Source: Conchocele bisecta (taxonomy: Eukaryota; Mollusca; Bivalvia; Lucinida; Thyasiridae). From it: DNA of 64,000 nucleotides. The notes below the pieces were generated by a model that was not told the DNA's origin, did no database searches, and was given only the letters and a program-made list of their open reading frames with translations. Of the stretch, positions 26,230 to 38,920 are shown piece after piece (position 1 is the stretch's first letter; each line of letters opens with the position of its first letter). The position numbers and the translations under genes were made by a program. Location: positions 219,841,679 to 219,905,678 of the forward strand of contig CM055265.1 in the NCBI GenBank assembly GCA_029237695.1. The letters run 5' to 3'.

Positions 26230-27060
26230 TTTAACAGCCCGTTAAGCTATTGGAGTTTTTGAGCAACAAGACCCAATCTATTTACTTAGCGTGAATAACC
26301 AGTGTGTTTCCAGCTAGTTCACCAAAATTGCAAAGTATGATTATCTTGCTAAGTACACTTTCAGAGAGAACTTTTCAATTTAAGGATACATTTATTAATT
26401 GTTAGTTTACTGAATTTATTACATTATCACAGCCATTTTCGTTTTGATAATGTAATAACTTCAGTATAATAATTCTGAATCATCAAATATAATATGCAGT
26501 TGTTAGTTCTGTATGAAATAATGCATTTCAGGAAAAATAAATGATTACTCCCTCAAAGTGCGCTTTGCTAGATAAGTTTCCTTTGCAATTTTGGTGAAAT
26601 ACCAGTATGCTGCTGGTCTCTCATTACATATTTGACACTGGAACAATGTATTGTGCATGTAACAAACCGACCACCGACAACATGTACATATTATTATTCG
26701 TCCGCATAGTCATGTATACATGGACATGCCCGTGTCATCTGGGTTTCACACTTTTAATAATATGCCGAATGGTACTGACACAGTGGGGTTATGTCCGCAT
26801 TTGCAGGATATCACACAGGATTGTTTTGAAACCAGAGCGACTCTGTGACATTCATTTTGTTGTCAAATAAACAAGAGCAGACGCACAGGGGACCAGCTTT
26901 GTCGACCTCTCAGTGAGTTCAACGAGCCGTATCTATGGCCACACCGACCTATGTTACATGACTGTAGATACAGCAGCAATAATATTGAGTGCAATACGCA
27001 TGGCAATTGACTTAATTGTTATTTAGCAATTCGCCCCTAAATACTAGTAGATGTTTCATG
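26230..27060. other. intron sequence without recognised features
   Basis: AT-rich. I see no gene or repeat family here beyond a short arm-like piece at 26232-26272. The frame at 26607-26870 has no domain signal. Confidence 0.4.
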
Positions 27061-27065
27061 ATCGT

Positions 27066-27500
27066 TTTGACCGACACCGAATGACCAACCGACACTGACC
27101 GTCCGACAACAACACTGACCGACCAACTGACACCGCCCGACCAACTGACACCCACCACGACCGACAAACCGACCGACCGACCGCCACCGACAGACCGACC
27201 GACAAACCGACACCGACCGACCGACCGACCGACCGACCGACCGACCGACCCACCCACCGACCGACACTGACAAACCTACATCAACCGACACCGACGGACC
27301 GATACTGACAAACCTACACCGACCGACACTAACCGACCGACCGACAGAAACCGACCAACAGACAATGACCGATCGACTGACACCGACCGTGCGAAACCAA
27401 GTGACAGACACCGACCGACTGACCGACACCGACCGACAACTGACCGACACTGTCAAACTGACAAACTGATACCGACCAACTAACTGACACCGACCAACAG
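27066..27500. repeat. degenerate (CCGA)n satellite
   Basis: Tetranucleotide CCGA/ACCG with frequent A-C transitions (ACTGACC, ACCGACA). Purest at about 27215-27250. Frames across it are V/R/S-rich artefacts. Confidence 0.95.
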
Positions 27501-27504
27501 ACAC

Positions 27505-27660
27505 CGACAGACAGACGGACGGACGGACGGACGGACGTCACGGACGTCACGGACGGACGGACGGACGGACGTCACGGACGTCACGGACGGACGGACGGAC
27601 GGACGGACGGACGGACGGACGGACGGACGGACGGACGGACGGTGGACGGACGGACGGACG
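27505..27660. repeat. (CGGA)n satellite with TCACGGACG interruptions
   Basis: A near-pure GGAC repeat, adjoining the CCGA tract. The unit ACGTCACGGACGTCACGG occurs twice. Confidence 0.95.
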
Positions 27661-27839
27661 TTCTCGCGAATGGATACTTATGTGACCATTTGTTCTTTAA
27701 AAAGGTGTCACATAAACGGAATAAGTGTCACATAAATAAATTATTCGTTAGTTTTTTCTATTAGTTATGTTACTAAACCCTAACCTTTAACAAGTCCATC
27801 CCTATGTGACATAGTCAGTAATGCCAAATTCGTGGGCCC

Positions 27840-28780
<941 letters not shown>

Positions 28781-28888
28781 ATAAATACGGTTCGTTACGA
28801 GCCTTCTCATCTGGATCTACAGTGTTTGTCTATTTGATTAATAACTGTCGGATTGACATGATTCACTGAAGATGATGCTATGTTTCAG

Positions 28889-28981
28889 GGTACGATCTGT
28901 AATGACTGCATGGCCTTGTCGTGCTGTTACCTGTGTGCGCTCTGCCAGATGCAGAGGGAACTCAACGCCATGGGCCTATAG
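28889..28981 (+). CDS. PLAC8/cornifelin-like gene, last coding exon
   Basis: TTTCAG acceptor ending at 28888. It encodes GTICNDCMALSCCYLCALCQ, then MQRELNAMGL and TAG 28979-28981. CNDC...CC..C..CQ..REL is the signature C-terminal half of the PLAC8 domain, so the family call is strong. The exon is short and intact. Confidence 0.85.
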   Translation, partial: GTICNDCMALSCCYLCALCQMQRELNAMGL

Positions 28982-28989
28982 GATATCGG

Positions 28990-30060
28990 CACATATAGGG
29001 CCATATATGATATATATATATATATAAAAATAGACCAGTAGTGTAGGAAACTGGACTTGGAAAACCACTACTAACTTATAACAGAACTACTTCCGGGGCA
29101 TCATCAGCCTTAGAGCTGTCATGTTTCTTAACCATTTCACCCCTAAGTAACTGGAGTGGATTTTGATACGGTAATTTTCCAACAAATCCAATCGTCACAA
29201 AATGATTTTCAGACTAGTTCATTTATGGAAAGGGGGTGTTCTTGTTCTCAAAAATATGAAATTGCTTGCAAATGTGCATATCCTGATGGGATGGCTCGTT
29301 ACTAGCCGACTCATCTGGATCTACACTTGCTAATACCACTACGTCCGAGTCAACGATGTTTCGGAAGTTTTTCTCTTGAAATTTACTCGAGATTTTCCAA
29401 GTGCGGTAACCTGCTTATAATGTTGCTGTATATATGGCTATACTGAATACAGAACTTGGTCCTGATGCAACTACATACGAGACACGCCCTGTGATTTCCG
29501 ACATCGGTGTAATTTCATGAAATACGCTTACAAAATTTAAATTATTTTCAGTAAATGGTGGCAAAAGTTGACAAATATATTCTGCATGTACTCTGGAAGT
29601 TTTGTCAACTTATGACATTATTTATAGAAATCGGACATATGGCATTTGCGGTCAGTGTACAGCAAGACCAGACTGTGCACCCGTCATTCCGTCAGTGAAA
29701 CACCCGGGATTCTTCTAATAGTTGTACGTATATATCGAGATCGGGATTCAGGAGAGACCTGCCAAATCGAGATCCCGACTAGTCTAAAATGCCCATTATT
29801 TCCACAACAAATATAATGCAAAGTGCTGGTCGTTTATGGATGTGTCTCGTAATCCGGCGTGTATATGCCCATTTGCACTTGTTCTATATTATTTGATGTG
29901 CTCCTATTCTGACATAACATGAAGACGTAATTGTGACCGCTATGTCTCACTTTCTACTATCGTAGGTGAGAGAAACAAGCAATACATATCGTTATCAGGC
30001 TACACAAGTGTGTTATCTGATCAGGAGCTACACTTGTCACACATATCATAAGCCCCATTA
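28990..30060. repeat. mixed dispersed-repeat region downstream of the PLAC8-like gene
   Basis: A short (TA)n tract lies at 29006-29028. The sequence at 29131-29350 is related to the interior of the MITE at 25922. A decayed fold-back lies at 29490-29650 (AAAGTTGACAAATATATTCT...TTTTGTCAACTTATG) and is related to 32641-32880. A piece at 29990-30060 (GTTATCAGGCTACA, CATAAGCCCCATT) recurs at 32110-32185. No gene seen. Confidence 0.55.
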
Positions 30061-30061
30061 C

Positions 30062-30476
30062 CAAGGTGTATGATCACGTGGTACTAACAACAGCAACAAG
30101 TACTGAAACTTCCAGAATCCATCCGATTCAAAGTATTATTTTATATTGTCCTTATTTCTTAACGGATTTTGATGAAATATGGCGCATCAAACGCGTCTTG
30201 TTAAGCTGCACTTGGTGGTCTTTGTATTTTCGCCCAAAACTTCTGTCGTTTTTGCAAAGAATCGATTTCCGTGTCTACCGACAGGGAAATCGATTCTTCC
30301 CAAAAACGACACAAGTCTGTGCCGAGCTCCCTGGACCACCAACGGCAGCTCATGAAGACGCGTTTGCTGCGCCATATTTCATCAAAATCTGTTGCATATT
30401 AAGGAAAATATCAAATAATACTTACTTTGGAGTGGACGACGTTGTTGTTGTTGTAACCACGTGATCATGCACCTTG
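30062..30476. mobile_element. fold-back MITE M1, copy 1 (termini CAAGGTG)
   Basis: Long imperfect palindrome with ends CAAGGTGTATGATCACGTGG and its inverse. The central hairpin is AAGAATCGATTTCCGTGTC with its complement. Flanks ATTAC and ACTAC suggest a 5-bp target duplication. 415 bp, no protein. Confidence 0.85.
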
Positions 30477-30479
30477 ACT

Positions 30480-31520
30480 ACGATGACGATGCCGGAATGG
30501 TGACCGCCATGTCTACCTTTCCACTATCATTAAAGTAGAATGACCGATGGTGGTTCGGTATCAATGTAAAGATGTTTGGTAAACGAATCAGGAGAAATAC
30601 GAATTTAGGACGTACGCCCAAGTTTTGACCGACATGACCTAAATTTCGTGAATAGTCGGTCATGGTCACACGAATGGCCCAGGGTGGTTAGTTATCAATG
30701 TAAGGAAACTACTGATAAAGTTTGGCGACAATCCAATTTCATATGCGAACATTCACATGTTGACTGACATGACCTACATTTCTAAAATGTAGGTCAATGT
30801 CACTTGAATGACCCAGGGTGGTTAGGTATTAATGTAAGGAAGCAAAGGATGAAGTGTGGCGAACATCAGATGTCCAAATTTTGACGGACGTGATGTATAT
30901 TTTGAGAAAAGAAGGTCAAGGTCACTCGAAGTACCCGGGGTGCTTTAATATCGATGTACGGAAACTTACTCATGAAGTTTAGCGAACAACCGACTAATGT
31001 ATCACGAGATATACAAACTTTGGACGTAACTCCAAGGTTTGATTGGCGTGATATATATTTCGAGAAAAATAGGTCACACAAATTGCACAGGGTGGTTAGG
31101 TATCAATGTAAGGAAGCTACAAGTGAAGTTTGGTAAACACCTGACTAATGTATCAAAAGGTATGCGAAATTTGGACGTAACTAAAAATTATTGCCACACG
31201 GGATAAGATCACTAAGGTGAAAGTCAATGCCATCCGAGTGATACTGGATGGATATGTGTATCAATGTGAGGAAGATATTGATGCAGTTTGGTAATTGTAG
31301 ACTAACGGATCAAGAGATATACGATATTGGACTTACGTCCAAATGTTACGTCCCAAATTGGCGACGACGACGACGACGACGGAATTGTGACCGCATGTCC
31401 CACTTTCCACTATCGTGGTAAGACAAAACGTAGGTCATGGTCATCAGAATGACGCAGGGTGGTTAGGTATCAATGTACGAAACTACTCATGAAGTTTTGC
31501 GAACATCCTAATAGCAGATC
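30480..31520. repeat. tandem array of about 150-bp units (CAGGGTGGTTAGGTATCAAT)
   Basis: The core CCAGGGTGGTTAGGTATCAA followed by TGTAAGGAA, ATGAAGTTTGG and TTGGACGTA recurs at about 30552, 30685, 30815, 31085, 31250 and 31455, with another relative at about 31860. Units are 115 to 170 bp and diverged. Short (GAC)n tracts lie at about 31364-31381 and 31980-32048. Confidence 0.75.
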
Positions 31521-31521
31521 A

Positions 31522-31772
31522 GGGGCCCGTTTCACTAAGCTTCGTACGACTAATATATTCATAACTGCAAATTCAGGATCGTCTGGAAATTGCAATTGAT
31601 GGATTTACATGTATTTAACATAGGCTGCTTATGCTTATGCAGCCTATGCTCAATAAATGTTAATCCGATAATTGTTTACAAGAACACATTGTTAATGTGA
31701 TATTTACAGACTATCATAATTTTGCACTTATTAATATTTTAGTCGTGCGAAGTTAAATGAAACGGCACCCTG
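31522..31772. mobile_element. MITE M3, copy 1 (termini GGGGCCGTTTCACTAA)
   Basis: Left end GGGGCCCGTTTCACTAAGCT, TCGTACGACTAA; right end TTTTAGTCGTGCGAAGTT then GAAACGGCACCC. The interior has an ATAGGCTGCTTATGC fold. Confidence 0.75.
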
Positions 31773-32004
31773 GAGATACACGACATTTAGATGTACGTCT
31801 AAATTATTGACACAACGGTTACGGTCACCGAGGTAAAGGTCAATGTCACCAGAATGACACTGAGTGGATAGCTATAAATGTGAGAAAGTTATTGATGAAG
31901 TTTTGGTAATGATCCGACTAACGGATCAAGATATATGCGATATTTAGACTTACGTCCAAAACTTACGTTCCAAATTGTTGACGACGACGACGACCACCAC
32001 CACC

Positions 32005-32041
<37 letters not shown>

Positions 32042-32303
32042 CGACGACTCCGGAATTGTGACCGTTATATCTCACTTTCCAATATCGTGGGGGAGACAAA
32101 CGATCAATAAAGATCGTTATCAGGCTACAGAAGGGTGCTATCTGACCATCAGCTACACTTGTCAGAAATCTCATAAGCCCCATTTCTCCACTCACAACCA
32201 CACTGAGGACTGTAATTCATCAAGGTCTTCTTCAACTTCCATAAATAGTGTTTTGGTCAGCTTGCGTTTGCTATACGGCATATCCAGAATCGCGTTTCGC
32301 CCC

Positions 32304-32525
32304 TGGGGGCCGTTTCACTAAACGTCGTACGACTAAAATGTTCGTAATTGCAAAATTGCGATCGTCTGGAAATTTTAATGGATGGATTTACATTTATTGA
32401 ACATAGGCTGCATATGCCAGTAATTGTTTACAAGAAAACAGCGTTATTGCGAATTTTACAGACTATCATAATTGTGCACTTACGAACATTTTAGTCGTAC
32501 GAGGTTTAGTGAAACGGCCCCCAGA
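32304..32525. mobile_element. MITE M3, copy 2
   Basis: Near-perfect inverted ends (CTGGGGGCCGTTTCACTAAA and its complement). Both flanks carry CAGAATCGCGTTT followed by a GCCC-type tail, suggesting a target duplication of about 15 bp or more. A left-end fragment of the family is at about 33088-33195. Confidence 0.8.
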
Positions 32526-32640
32526 ATCGCGTTTGGCCCTGCTCTCCTGGTGTCATGGCTACGTCCCAATTGCAAACCCACCGACAACGTTAGTCAATAT
32601 CAGGACTGAAACATAAACAAGAAAAGACTGACATATATGA

Positions 32641-32880
32641 GGCACCATATGGGATTTTGTATGTTCGGACATCTACGTAATTTCATTAAATACGTTTACT
32701 ATATTTTTCATAAATTAAGTCAAAAGTTGACGCAATCCTCAGAGTACAATCGAAATATAATTATGCATGTAAACTGTAAATTTCGTCAACTTTTTCCGCC
32801 ATTTACGGAAAATATTGTAGATTTTGTAAACGTCTTTCATGAAATTACGAAGTGCAAAATCCCATGGGGTGTCTCATATG
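32641..32880. repeat. decayed fold-back element
   Basis: GGGATTTTGTATGTTCGGAC...ACGTAATTTCATTAAATACG is inversely repeated near 32835-32875 (CATGAAATTACGAAGTGC, AAAATCCCATGG). An inner pair, GTTGACGCAA with CGTCAACTTTTTCC, is also present. Related to 29490-29650. Confidence 0.6.
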
Positions 32881-33272
32881 TGGCTGTCACTGGAGAAATG
32901 GGACAGATATGATTCGTGACCAGTGTAGATGTTGGTTGGGTGCACATGCTAATCTGGATCTACGCTGGTCGCAAAACCCATAAGCCCCATTTCTCAAGCC
33001 ACGGCTACATACAAAGCGCGATTTCAATCACAAGAGTTATTATTCCGTACAAGAGTCTAGCACAGAGTACTGTACAGCTGGAAGCAGTTTCACTAAACTT
33101 CGTACGACTAAAATGTTCGTAAGTGCAAAGTTAGATCGTCTGGAAATTGAAATTGATGTATTTACATTCATTGTAACATAGGCTGCATATAACTGATAAA
33201 GTAATTCTATAACGTAGATTACAGTATGTCGGGTGGGCGGGGCAATGGGATTTCTTAATGGGCATGTTTATG

Positions 33273-33507
33273 TCATATGTCTGAGTCTTCCATCTGTGGG
33301 TACGTACGTGTCCCAGGGGCCACTCCAATGGCCCCGCTCCGTAACAACTGCCACACGTTGTCAAGGTAACCGTTGTTAGGGGCCCCAGTGACCAAGAGTA
33401 GGTGACACATGAGCGGGTAAATGTCGATCATGTCGAACGACCGCGCAGTAAACCCCTGCTTGAACGCGGGACCTAGCGCCATGAACAAAGGCCAGGAATT
33501 GTTCACC
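33273..33507 (-). CDS. ENPP-like ectonucleotide phosphodiesterase, C-terminal-side exon
   Basis: A CGCTTAG acceptor on the minus strand is followed by VNNSWPLFMALGPAFKQGF, DMIDIYPLMCHLL and NNGYLDNVWQLLRS. 'GPAFK..F......DIY.LMC..L...NNG...' is the conserved metal-site and C-terminal segment of ENPP4/5-type enzymes, including a metal-ligand-region Asp. The 3' limit is uncertain, since the last 20 codons to the stop at 33273 (RTYPQMEDSDI) overlap a MITE-like piece and may be intronic. It belongs with exons at 34889, 35588 and 36673. Confidence 0.75.
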
Positions 33508-33589
33508 CTAAGCGGATTTTAGCCATGCATACCCACTGAAATAACATCATCTCTGTATACACCCACGGCGGCGTAAAGGTGGGATAAGA

Positions 33590-33797
33590 GTATACCACAG
33601 GTGGAAGACTCGGACCTGTGACGCAAACAAAGCCCAGTAAAAGGTTCATTACCCCACCCACTTCGTCTCGTATAGTACCATGTTATATTTATACAAATAT
33701 AACATATTACAGTACGAGACCAAATGGGTGGGCAATGGACTTTTTTAATTGGCTTTTGTTGTGTCACATGTCCGAGTCTTCTACCTGTGAGGTATAC
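33590..33797. mobile_element. fold-back MITE M4 (termini GTATACCACAGGTGGAAGAC)
   Basis: The left arm GTATACC, GAAGACTCGGAC, CATTACCCCACCCA is matched inversely by TGGGTGGGCAATGG, GTCCGAGTCTTC, GGTATAC around a central ATATTTATACAAATAT hairpin. A partial copy is at about 33225-33300 (GGTGGGCGGGGCAATGGG, CTGAGTCTTCCATCTGTGGG). Confidence 0.75.
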
Positions 33798-34193
33798 TGG
33801 AGTGTGATCGCCCGTGTATTTCTATGTTAATTAGGTTTCCATAATGGTGACTGTGACTGGAGAAATGTAACTCCTGAACAAATGACACACTCGTGTAGCG
33901 TGATAACGACATTCATGCACATTGCTTGTTAGAAGCATGACGATTGTCTCGTTGATGGAATTGCGAACAGTGGTGCAGATCTTGGTGAGACTGTGTGGAT
34001 GCGCAGGCTGACCTGGATCGACACTGGTTGCAACACCCACAATTCCCATAAATCCAGTCACATCCACAATTCTACAACGCTCCTGTCAACACTAATGCTA
34101 AGATCAAAGGGTTAGTGCGTTAACACACGCCACCACATGACCTACACTACAACAATTACAAACTCCAGTCGTAATGAACGTGTCATGCATTTA

Positions 34194-34626
34194 CAGGGTG
34201 CATGATCACGTGGTTATAACAACAACAACCGTGGCTGAAAGTGTTGAAATATTGCCCACTCCAAAGTAAGTATTATTTGATATCTTCCTTAATATGAAAC
34301 GGATGTTGATGTGGCGCAGCAAACGCGTCTTCGTGAGCTACGTTTGGTCGTCCAGGGAGTTCGGCACAGACTTATGTCGATTTTGCGAAGAATCGATTTC
34401 CGTGTCTACCGACACGGAAATCGATTATTCGCAAACACGACAGAAGTCTGGGCCAAAGTACAGATACCAGCAAATGTAGCTTAACAAGACGCGTTTGATG
34501 CGACATATTTCATCAAAATCCGTTACGAAATAAGTACAATATAAATGAATACGTACTTTGAATCGGATGGTTCTGGAAATGTCAGTACTTGTTGTTGTTG
34601 TTAGTACCACGTGATCATACACCTTG
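34194..34626. mobile_element. fold-back MITE M1, copy 2
   Basis: Same termini and central hairpin as 30062-30476. Flanked by a perfect 5-bp duplication ATTTA (34189-34193 and 34627-34631). 433 bp. Confidence 0.88.
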
Positions 34627-34888
34627 ATTTAGATAGGACGTGAGGCGTTTTACGTTATCAAGACACAAAAAGTGCCGTCCAGTTAGATTAGAACCAAGTC
34701 GGTGGCCGAAACTTGTTTTAGTTGAAATCTGCCTTATTTTGTGTATAGTTACAAGCGGCACCACACTATATTGTTTTCTGAATAGTTATACATGTAGGAC
34801 AGTGGTTGTTTATTTCGTAAGAAATTCATTTCTAAATGAATAGTTTCGCTTCCTGTAGAAACAAAACAAAACACCAGGTGTCGCTTAC

Positions 34889-34996
34889 TTATTGTCCGGT
34901 TGCCGGTCGAATTGTTTGTGAAGATGAAACCTTCGTCGGTCTCCAGAACTATGGGCGATATGCGTGGGATGTCGCTGTAGTGCAGGCTTCTCATCA
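34889..34996 (-). CDS. ENPP-like gene, internal exon
   Basis: TTCTTAGCAG acceptor and AA|GTAAGC donor on the minus strand bound 108 bases encoding MRSLHYSDIPRISPIVLETD and EGFIFTNNSTGNRTI. 'HY....RI.PI....DEGF' is typical of the ENPP nuclease-like linker before the final metal-binding part. Two N-glycosylation sequons (NNS, NRT) fit an extracellular enzyme. The exon starts and ends in split codons. Joining to the next exon as drawn is out of phase, so a small exon is probably missed. Confidence 0.7.
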
Positions 34997-35587
34997 CTGC
35001 TAAGAAGTAGGTATGTCATATGTTGCAGGATTTTCGGCTAACTGTATGGCTAACGCTACACATTCCACATTTATAAACAAAATTAATAATGAACAACGTG
35101 ACGTTCAAATTGAATTCGTTGTATGTGCTGAATAAATCAGCAAATTGACAAAAAAGCAATCACCTCAGCATCGGACAATGTTAAAAACTCAAAATGTCAC
35201 AATTTTGCCAAAGGTACCTTTTCCCACGACACTGCTCAAATATGGTCTACTGTGCCTACAACGCACATACTAAATCAGGAGTGGTGGTATAATTATGTAA
35301 CATGTGCGGTCTACATTAAATTTACAATTCACAGGTTCTGCTGACATTGAATGTTATTGAAATGCGTCAGTTGAGGGAGCAAAGGTATTTCGTACTACCA
35401 TACCAGCTAACTTATACGGATTATACCTTCCAGCGAATAATATAATGAGGATGGCGTATACGTATATTTTCTACTACATTTGTAATTGCGAACAGTAACT
35501 CTGGTAAACTCGCGTACCGGTACGGGAACTTTGCAGAGTTACTGCCCGCAACTAAGTATTTACCTTCCTTTGGAAATATGTTAATGT

Positions 35588-36249
35588 TCAACAGTCCCAC
35601 CAGTTTGCTTCCGTTGCATACCAGTTTGGATCGAGATATGTGTCGATATTCACAGCGTGTTGTACTGCTGACATTCCATGGTCGGAGGTCAGGATGATAT
35701 TGGTTGTGTCCAGTAGATCTGCGTCTCTGAGTTTCAGTAGAAGACGTCCCATTGCATTATTCAATATCCCCGTGATTGCGTCTCTCGCCTGTGGAGATTG
35801 CGGTCCGTATTCGTGACCTATCTCATCCGGCTCGCTGAGGTACACAGACCCAGATTGACCGGGATTTGTTTGTCCGTCATCCACCTCATTAGACAGTCCA
35901 CACGCTCGTTTAACGGTATTGACATATTGCTAATACAATCTGCATTTTGGATGACCATATCTGGTGATATGCCCTCTACCCTGGCGAGGCCCGTTGGCCA
36001 TAAAGCAGACCCGCCCGCCGTCCCACGCCCGCCTTCATATTGGTCACGTAAATTGGCTCGGCGCCGTTATCGTACCATCTGGCATCAACATTGTCATCCA
36101 TACTGGGGAAGTCAAACCAGGCCTTGTAGGTGCTGTCATAGAAGACATTACCGACAACGCCGTAGCTCTCGGGATAGAGACCGGTGATGAGGGTGTTGTG
36201 GTTATGGTATGTGACAGCCGGGAACACGTTATTGATCCAGCCCGCCCGC
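35588..36249 (-). CDS. ENPP-like gene, main catalytic exon with frame breaks
   Basis: TTTTGTCATTCAG acceptor, then AGWINNVFPAVTYHNHNTLI and TGLYPESYGVVGN. The Thr of VTYHNH aligns with the nucleophile of the ENPP family. Later parts are DNGAEPIYVTNMKAG (frame 1), LARVEGISPDM and LNERVDCLMRWM (frame 2), then VYLSEPDEIGHEYGP and IILTSDHGMSAVQ (frame 3), the last two carrying metal-ligand Asp/His. Frame changes fall near 36000 (in a G/C-rich run) and near 35855. Either the gene is decaying or the base calls contain indels. ENPPs hydrolyse extracellular phosphodiester and pyrophosphate bonds. Confidence 0.8.
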
Positions 36250-36254
36250 CTGAA

Positions 36255-36680
36255 TGACAAAAATTGGTCACCGAGTGCTTAAATGCAGTGGAACCCCTCT
36301 AAGCTCTATACTCTGGGACCTCCCAGGGTGTCCGGTTTAGAGAGGTGAGCACTCGGTGACCAATTGTTTGTCATGAACAGACAGAACAATGAAATAAATT
36401 ACAATGAAACCCATCTAAAGTAAGCATAATGTGGTCCATAGGGTGTCCGGTTTAGAGGGGTACCACTCTAATTCAGCACTCGGTGACCAATGTTTGTCAT
36501 TTTCAGTGAAGAACAGACAGGACAATGACATAAATTACATCGAAACCCATCTAAATTAAGCATAATGTGGTCCCTAGGTTGTCCGGTTTACAGAGATTCT
36601 GCTGTAATTAAGCACTCGGTGACCAATGTTTGTCATTTTCTATCATGAACAGACAGGACAGAAATAAATTACATTGATGA
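36255..36680. repeat. tandem repeat of about 135 bp (GCACTCGGTGACCAAT units)
   Basis: Three direct units start at about 36345, 36475 and 36612. Each has GCACTCGGTGACCAATGTTT, ACAGACAGGACAATGA, CCATCTAAATTAAGCATAAT and GTCCGGTTTAGAG. An inverted arm lies at 36262-36278. It fills the first ENPP intron. GTCCGGTTTAGAGAGGT also occurs near 42105 and 42250. Confidence 0.8.
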
Positions 36681-36875
36681 AGTACTGGAAGTTGGCTGTC
36701 TCCGTGGCGGGAATGGAGTCCAAGTAATCGAAGCGAAATCGTGATCAGTATCAGCCGTGGAATGTCTGCGGTACGCGCTATCACGGTCACCATTGATGTA
36801 TACTCTGTATTTCCTCCATATGGAGATTACATGGTGAAACATGAAGAACAGAACAAGTAACATACATCGAAACAT
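36673..36875 (-). CDS. ENPP-like gene, signal-peptide exon
   Basis: The minus-strand frame from ATG 36875 begins with a signal-peptide-like MFRCMLLVLFFMFHHVIS. After frame changes near 36740-36780 the exon ends RFDYLDSIPATETANFQYF then AAT|GTAATT donor. 'FDYLD..PA.ET.NF....I' is the conserved first segment of ENPP4/5-type enzymes, followed in the next exon by AGWINNVFP. The expected phosphodiesterase Asp-containing motif before it (PRLILITIS...) is damaged. The position and order of domains support one gene on the minus strand. Confidence 0.65.
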
Positions 36876-36999
36876 GGCATAGAGAGAATAATTAGATTTG
36901 CAAAAATGGGACGTTTCTGTACACTAAGTATCTTAAATTGAATTCAGATTACACACAAATGAACAGTTGTGTGATCAGAAAACATCATACAACAGGTTC

Positions 37000-38000
37000 T
37001 CTGCATTACTGGTCAATTGGTATCGTGTGAATCCTTTGTATTTAAATAACTTCCCACAGTATACGGTATTCAGTTGTGTGCTGTGTAGGTTCAACTGATA
37101 TGATAAGCAGAGTGAACCCATACCAGCGTACACTTGCGCGTAAGCTGGTATGTGTCCATTCCGATTATCTGAATCGTCACTGGCTCGTGAGTTTGTTAGA
37201 CCGGTAGACAAACAGGGTAGATAGACCGGTGGACAAGCAATATAGATAGACCCAAGTCAGCATGTGTATATGGTTTCTCGTTTGTTCAGTCTCTAATTTA
37301 TAATGTTGGTGATAATGTCATAAGGATACAAGTTTACAATCTAAATCTGTATTGCGTATCAGTCGGGCAAGCAGTGTGGGCCCTGGTCAACGTACACGCG
37401 AGTGTAGGCTAGCCGGGACCATTCTGGCTGTCTGTTTATCTCAGGTGCATGTACCTCAATATATATGTTATTGTAGACCCGTCTCCTACAATGTACGCAG
37501 TATAACATGTCACATGGTGTTGGTGTTATAAACAGTGTAGACCTTGCTCAATGGATACAAATACATAGTCTAGTCTAAAGGCTATACTTATTTACTAGTC
37601 GTTATATGCATGTATCGTTAAATTCTTCAATCAGTGATCGGTTATCTATTGATGACAGAGTGATACATGTACATAGTATCGGAATATAACAGAGCAGACT
37701 CACTTTTAGCATACATGATGCATAGGCTGGTTACGGTTATCCTGATTTCTGATATTTACGATCAGTGATTGCATATAATCGTGTTTCTTTTTTTCACGAG
37801 TTATGACAATATTTAATTTTAACAACATATCGATTGCAATGACGAGCAGTGCGTATCCTGACCAGCATGCGTGAGTACGTAGGCTGGTCATCCTGATTGT
37901 GTGTATTCAGAGTATCGTACGTTACATGTTACCAATATGCATGGTCAGCAGTATGGGCGCTGATCAGCTTACACGTACGTGTAGGCTGGTCGGGCGGGAT
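37000..38000. repeat. diverged GCTGGTC-type dispersed units
   Basis: Motifs such as AGCGTACACTTGCGCGTAAG with CTGGT, and CAGCTTACACGTACGTGTAG with GCTGGTC, occur at about 37125, 37395 and 37960 and resemble the tandem units at 45380-46800. No gene seen. Confidence 0.5.
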
Positions 38001-38029
38001 AATTATGTTAGTTAGATTAGCATAACACT

Positions 38030-38875
38030 TCATAGGCATATAACACGTGCAATATGACATATACTCATTAACAATTTGTGGCTAAAATGGTATACAGTAT
38101 CTGTCGCAATGACAAATGGTGTAGTACATGTAGCAACATATTCAATAGAAATCCTGAGGAAGTGTTTGTGTGACCTTCTGTCAGGCAGAGATCGCAATTG
38201 TTTGCCAATGAGTTTTTGCAATTTTTCTTCGCATGAGCCATCCCGTATTTCTAAGACTACGTCCGTACTAAGCTGTTCTTCAGCATTGCGATATAAATCA
38301 TTTCTGGTGTTATCATGTGTACTGCATTCTGTAATAATGTGCGAAACGTGGTCTGTGGAGAAGGAACCACACACGCGGCATAGCATAATTAACCTTGTGG
38401 ATTATCTATCTGTACAGTTTCTAATCCACAATTTGCTCACGGCGCGTGCGGCGGGGATGCCAATGGGTTCGGTAGCGCACTCCCAGATAATAGCCCTTTC
38501 AATGTTTGTATGAAGAAGACGAAATCTCGCGTAGCAGTTATCACCCTGTAATCTAAGTCGCCACAGGTCAGTTTCCTTTGCGTTTATAAAATATTTACAT
38601 TTATTTTTCCAAGCGTTTTTCTCCGGAAACGTACCGCTTTGTACATAGTTAACTAAGAAATGGGCTAGACCATATTTATCTAAAACACGTATAATATCGG
38701 GAATAAATCCTCTGTGATTACTGTCTGTTCGGCAAGTGTATACTGACAATCGGATGTTAAATATCTTTCTGGTTAATAGGTGACACGGCATATTACACAG
38801 TCTGCCTAAAAATAACAACGTTTTTAGATCAATTTGTGAATGGACTGTTTTCCATCCAATCATGATAATGCACAT
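38030..38875 (-). pseudogene. LINE C-terminal region with zinc knuckle (broken)
   Basis: 38875-38402: DLKTLLFLGRLCNMP, WRLRLQGDNCYARFRLL. 38386-38030: CRVCGSFSTDHVSHIITEC, a CxxC...H...C knuckle seen at the C-termini of several LINE clades. Confidence 0.75.
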
Positions 38876-38920
38876 ATCCGTTTTAGTTCTAACATGGAAG
38901 TTTTGGATCTTTTTGGTACA

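Noticed and set aside
31950..32201. Poly-Val/poly-Asp frames
   Set aside because: Translation of a (GAC)n tract.
33831..34067. Minus-strand 78-residue frame near the ENPP gene
   Set aside because: Overlaps a dispersed repeat also present at 61545-61670; not an ENPP exon.
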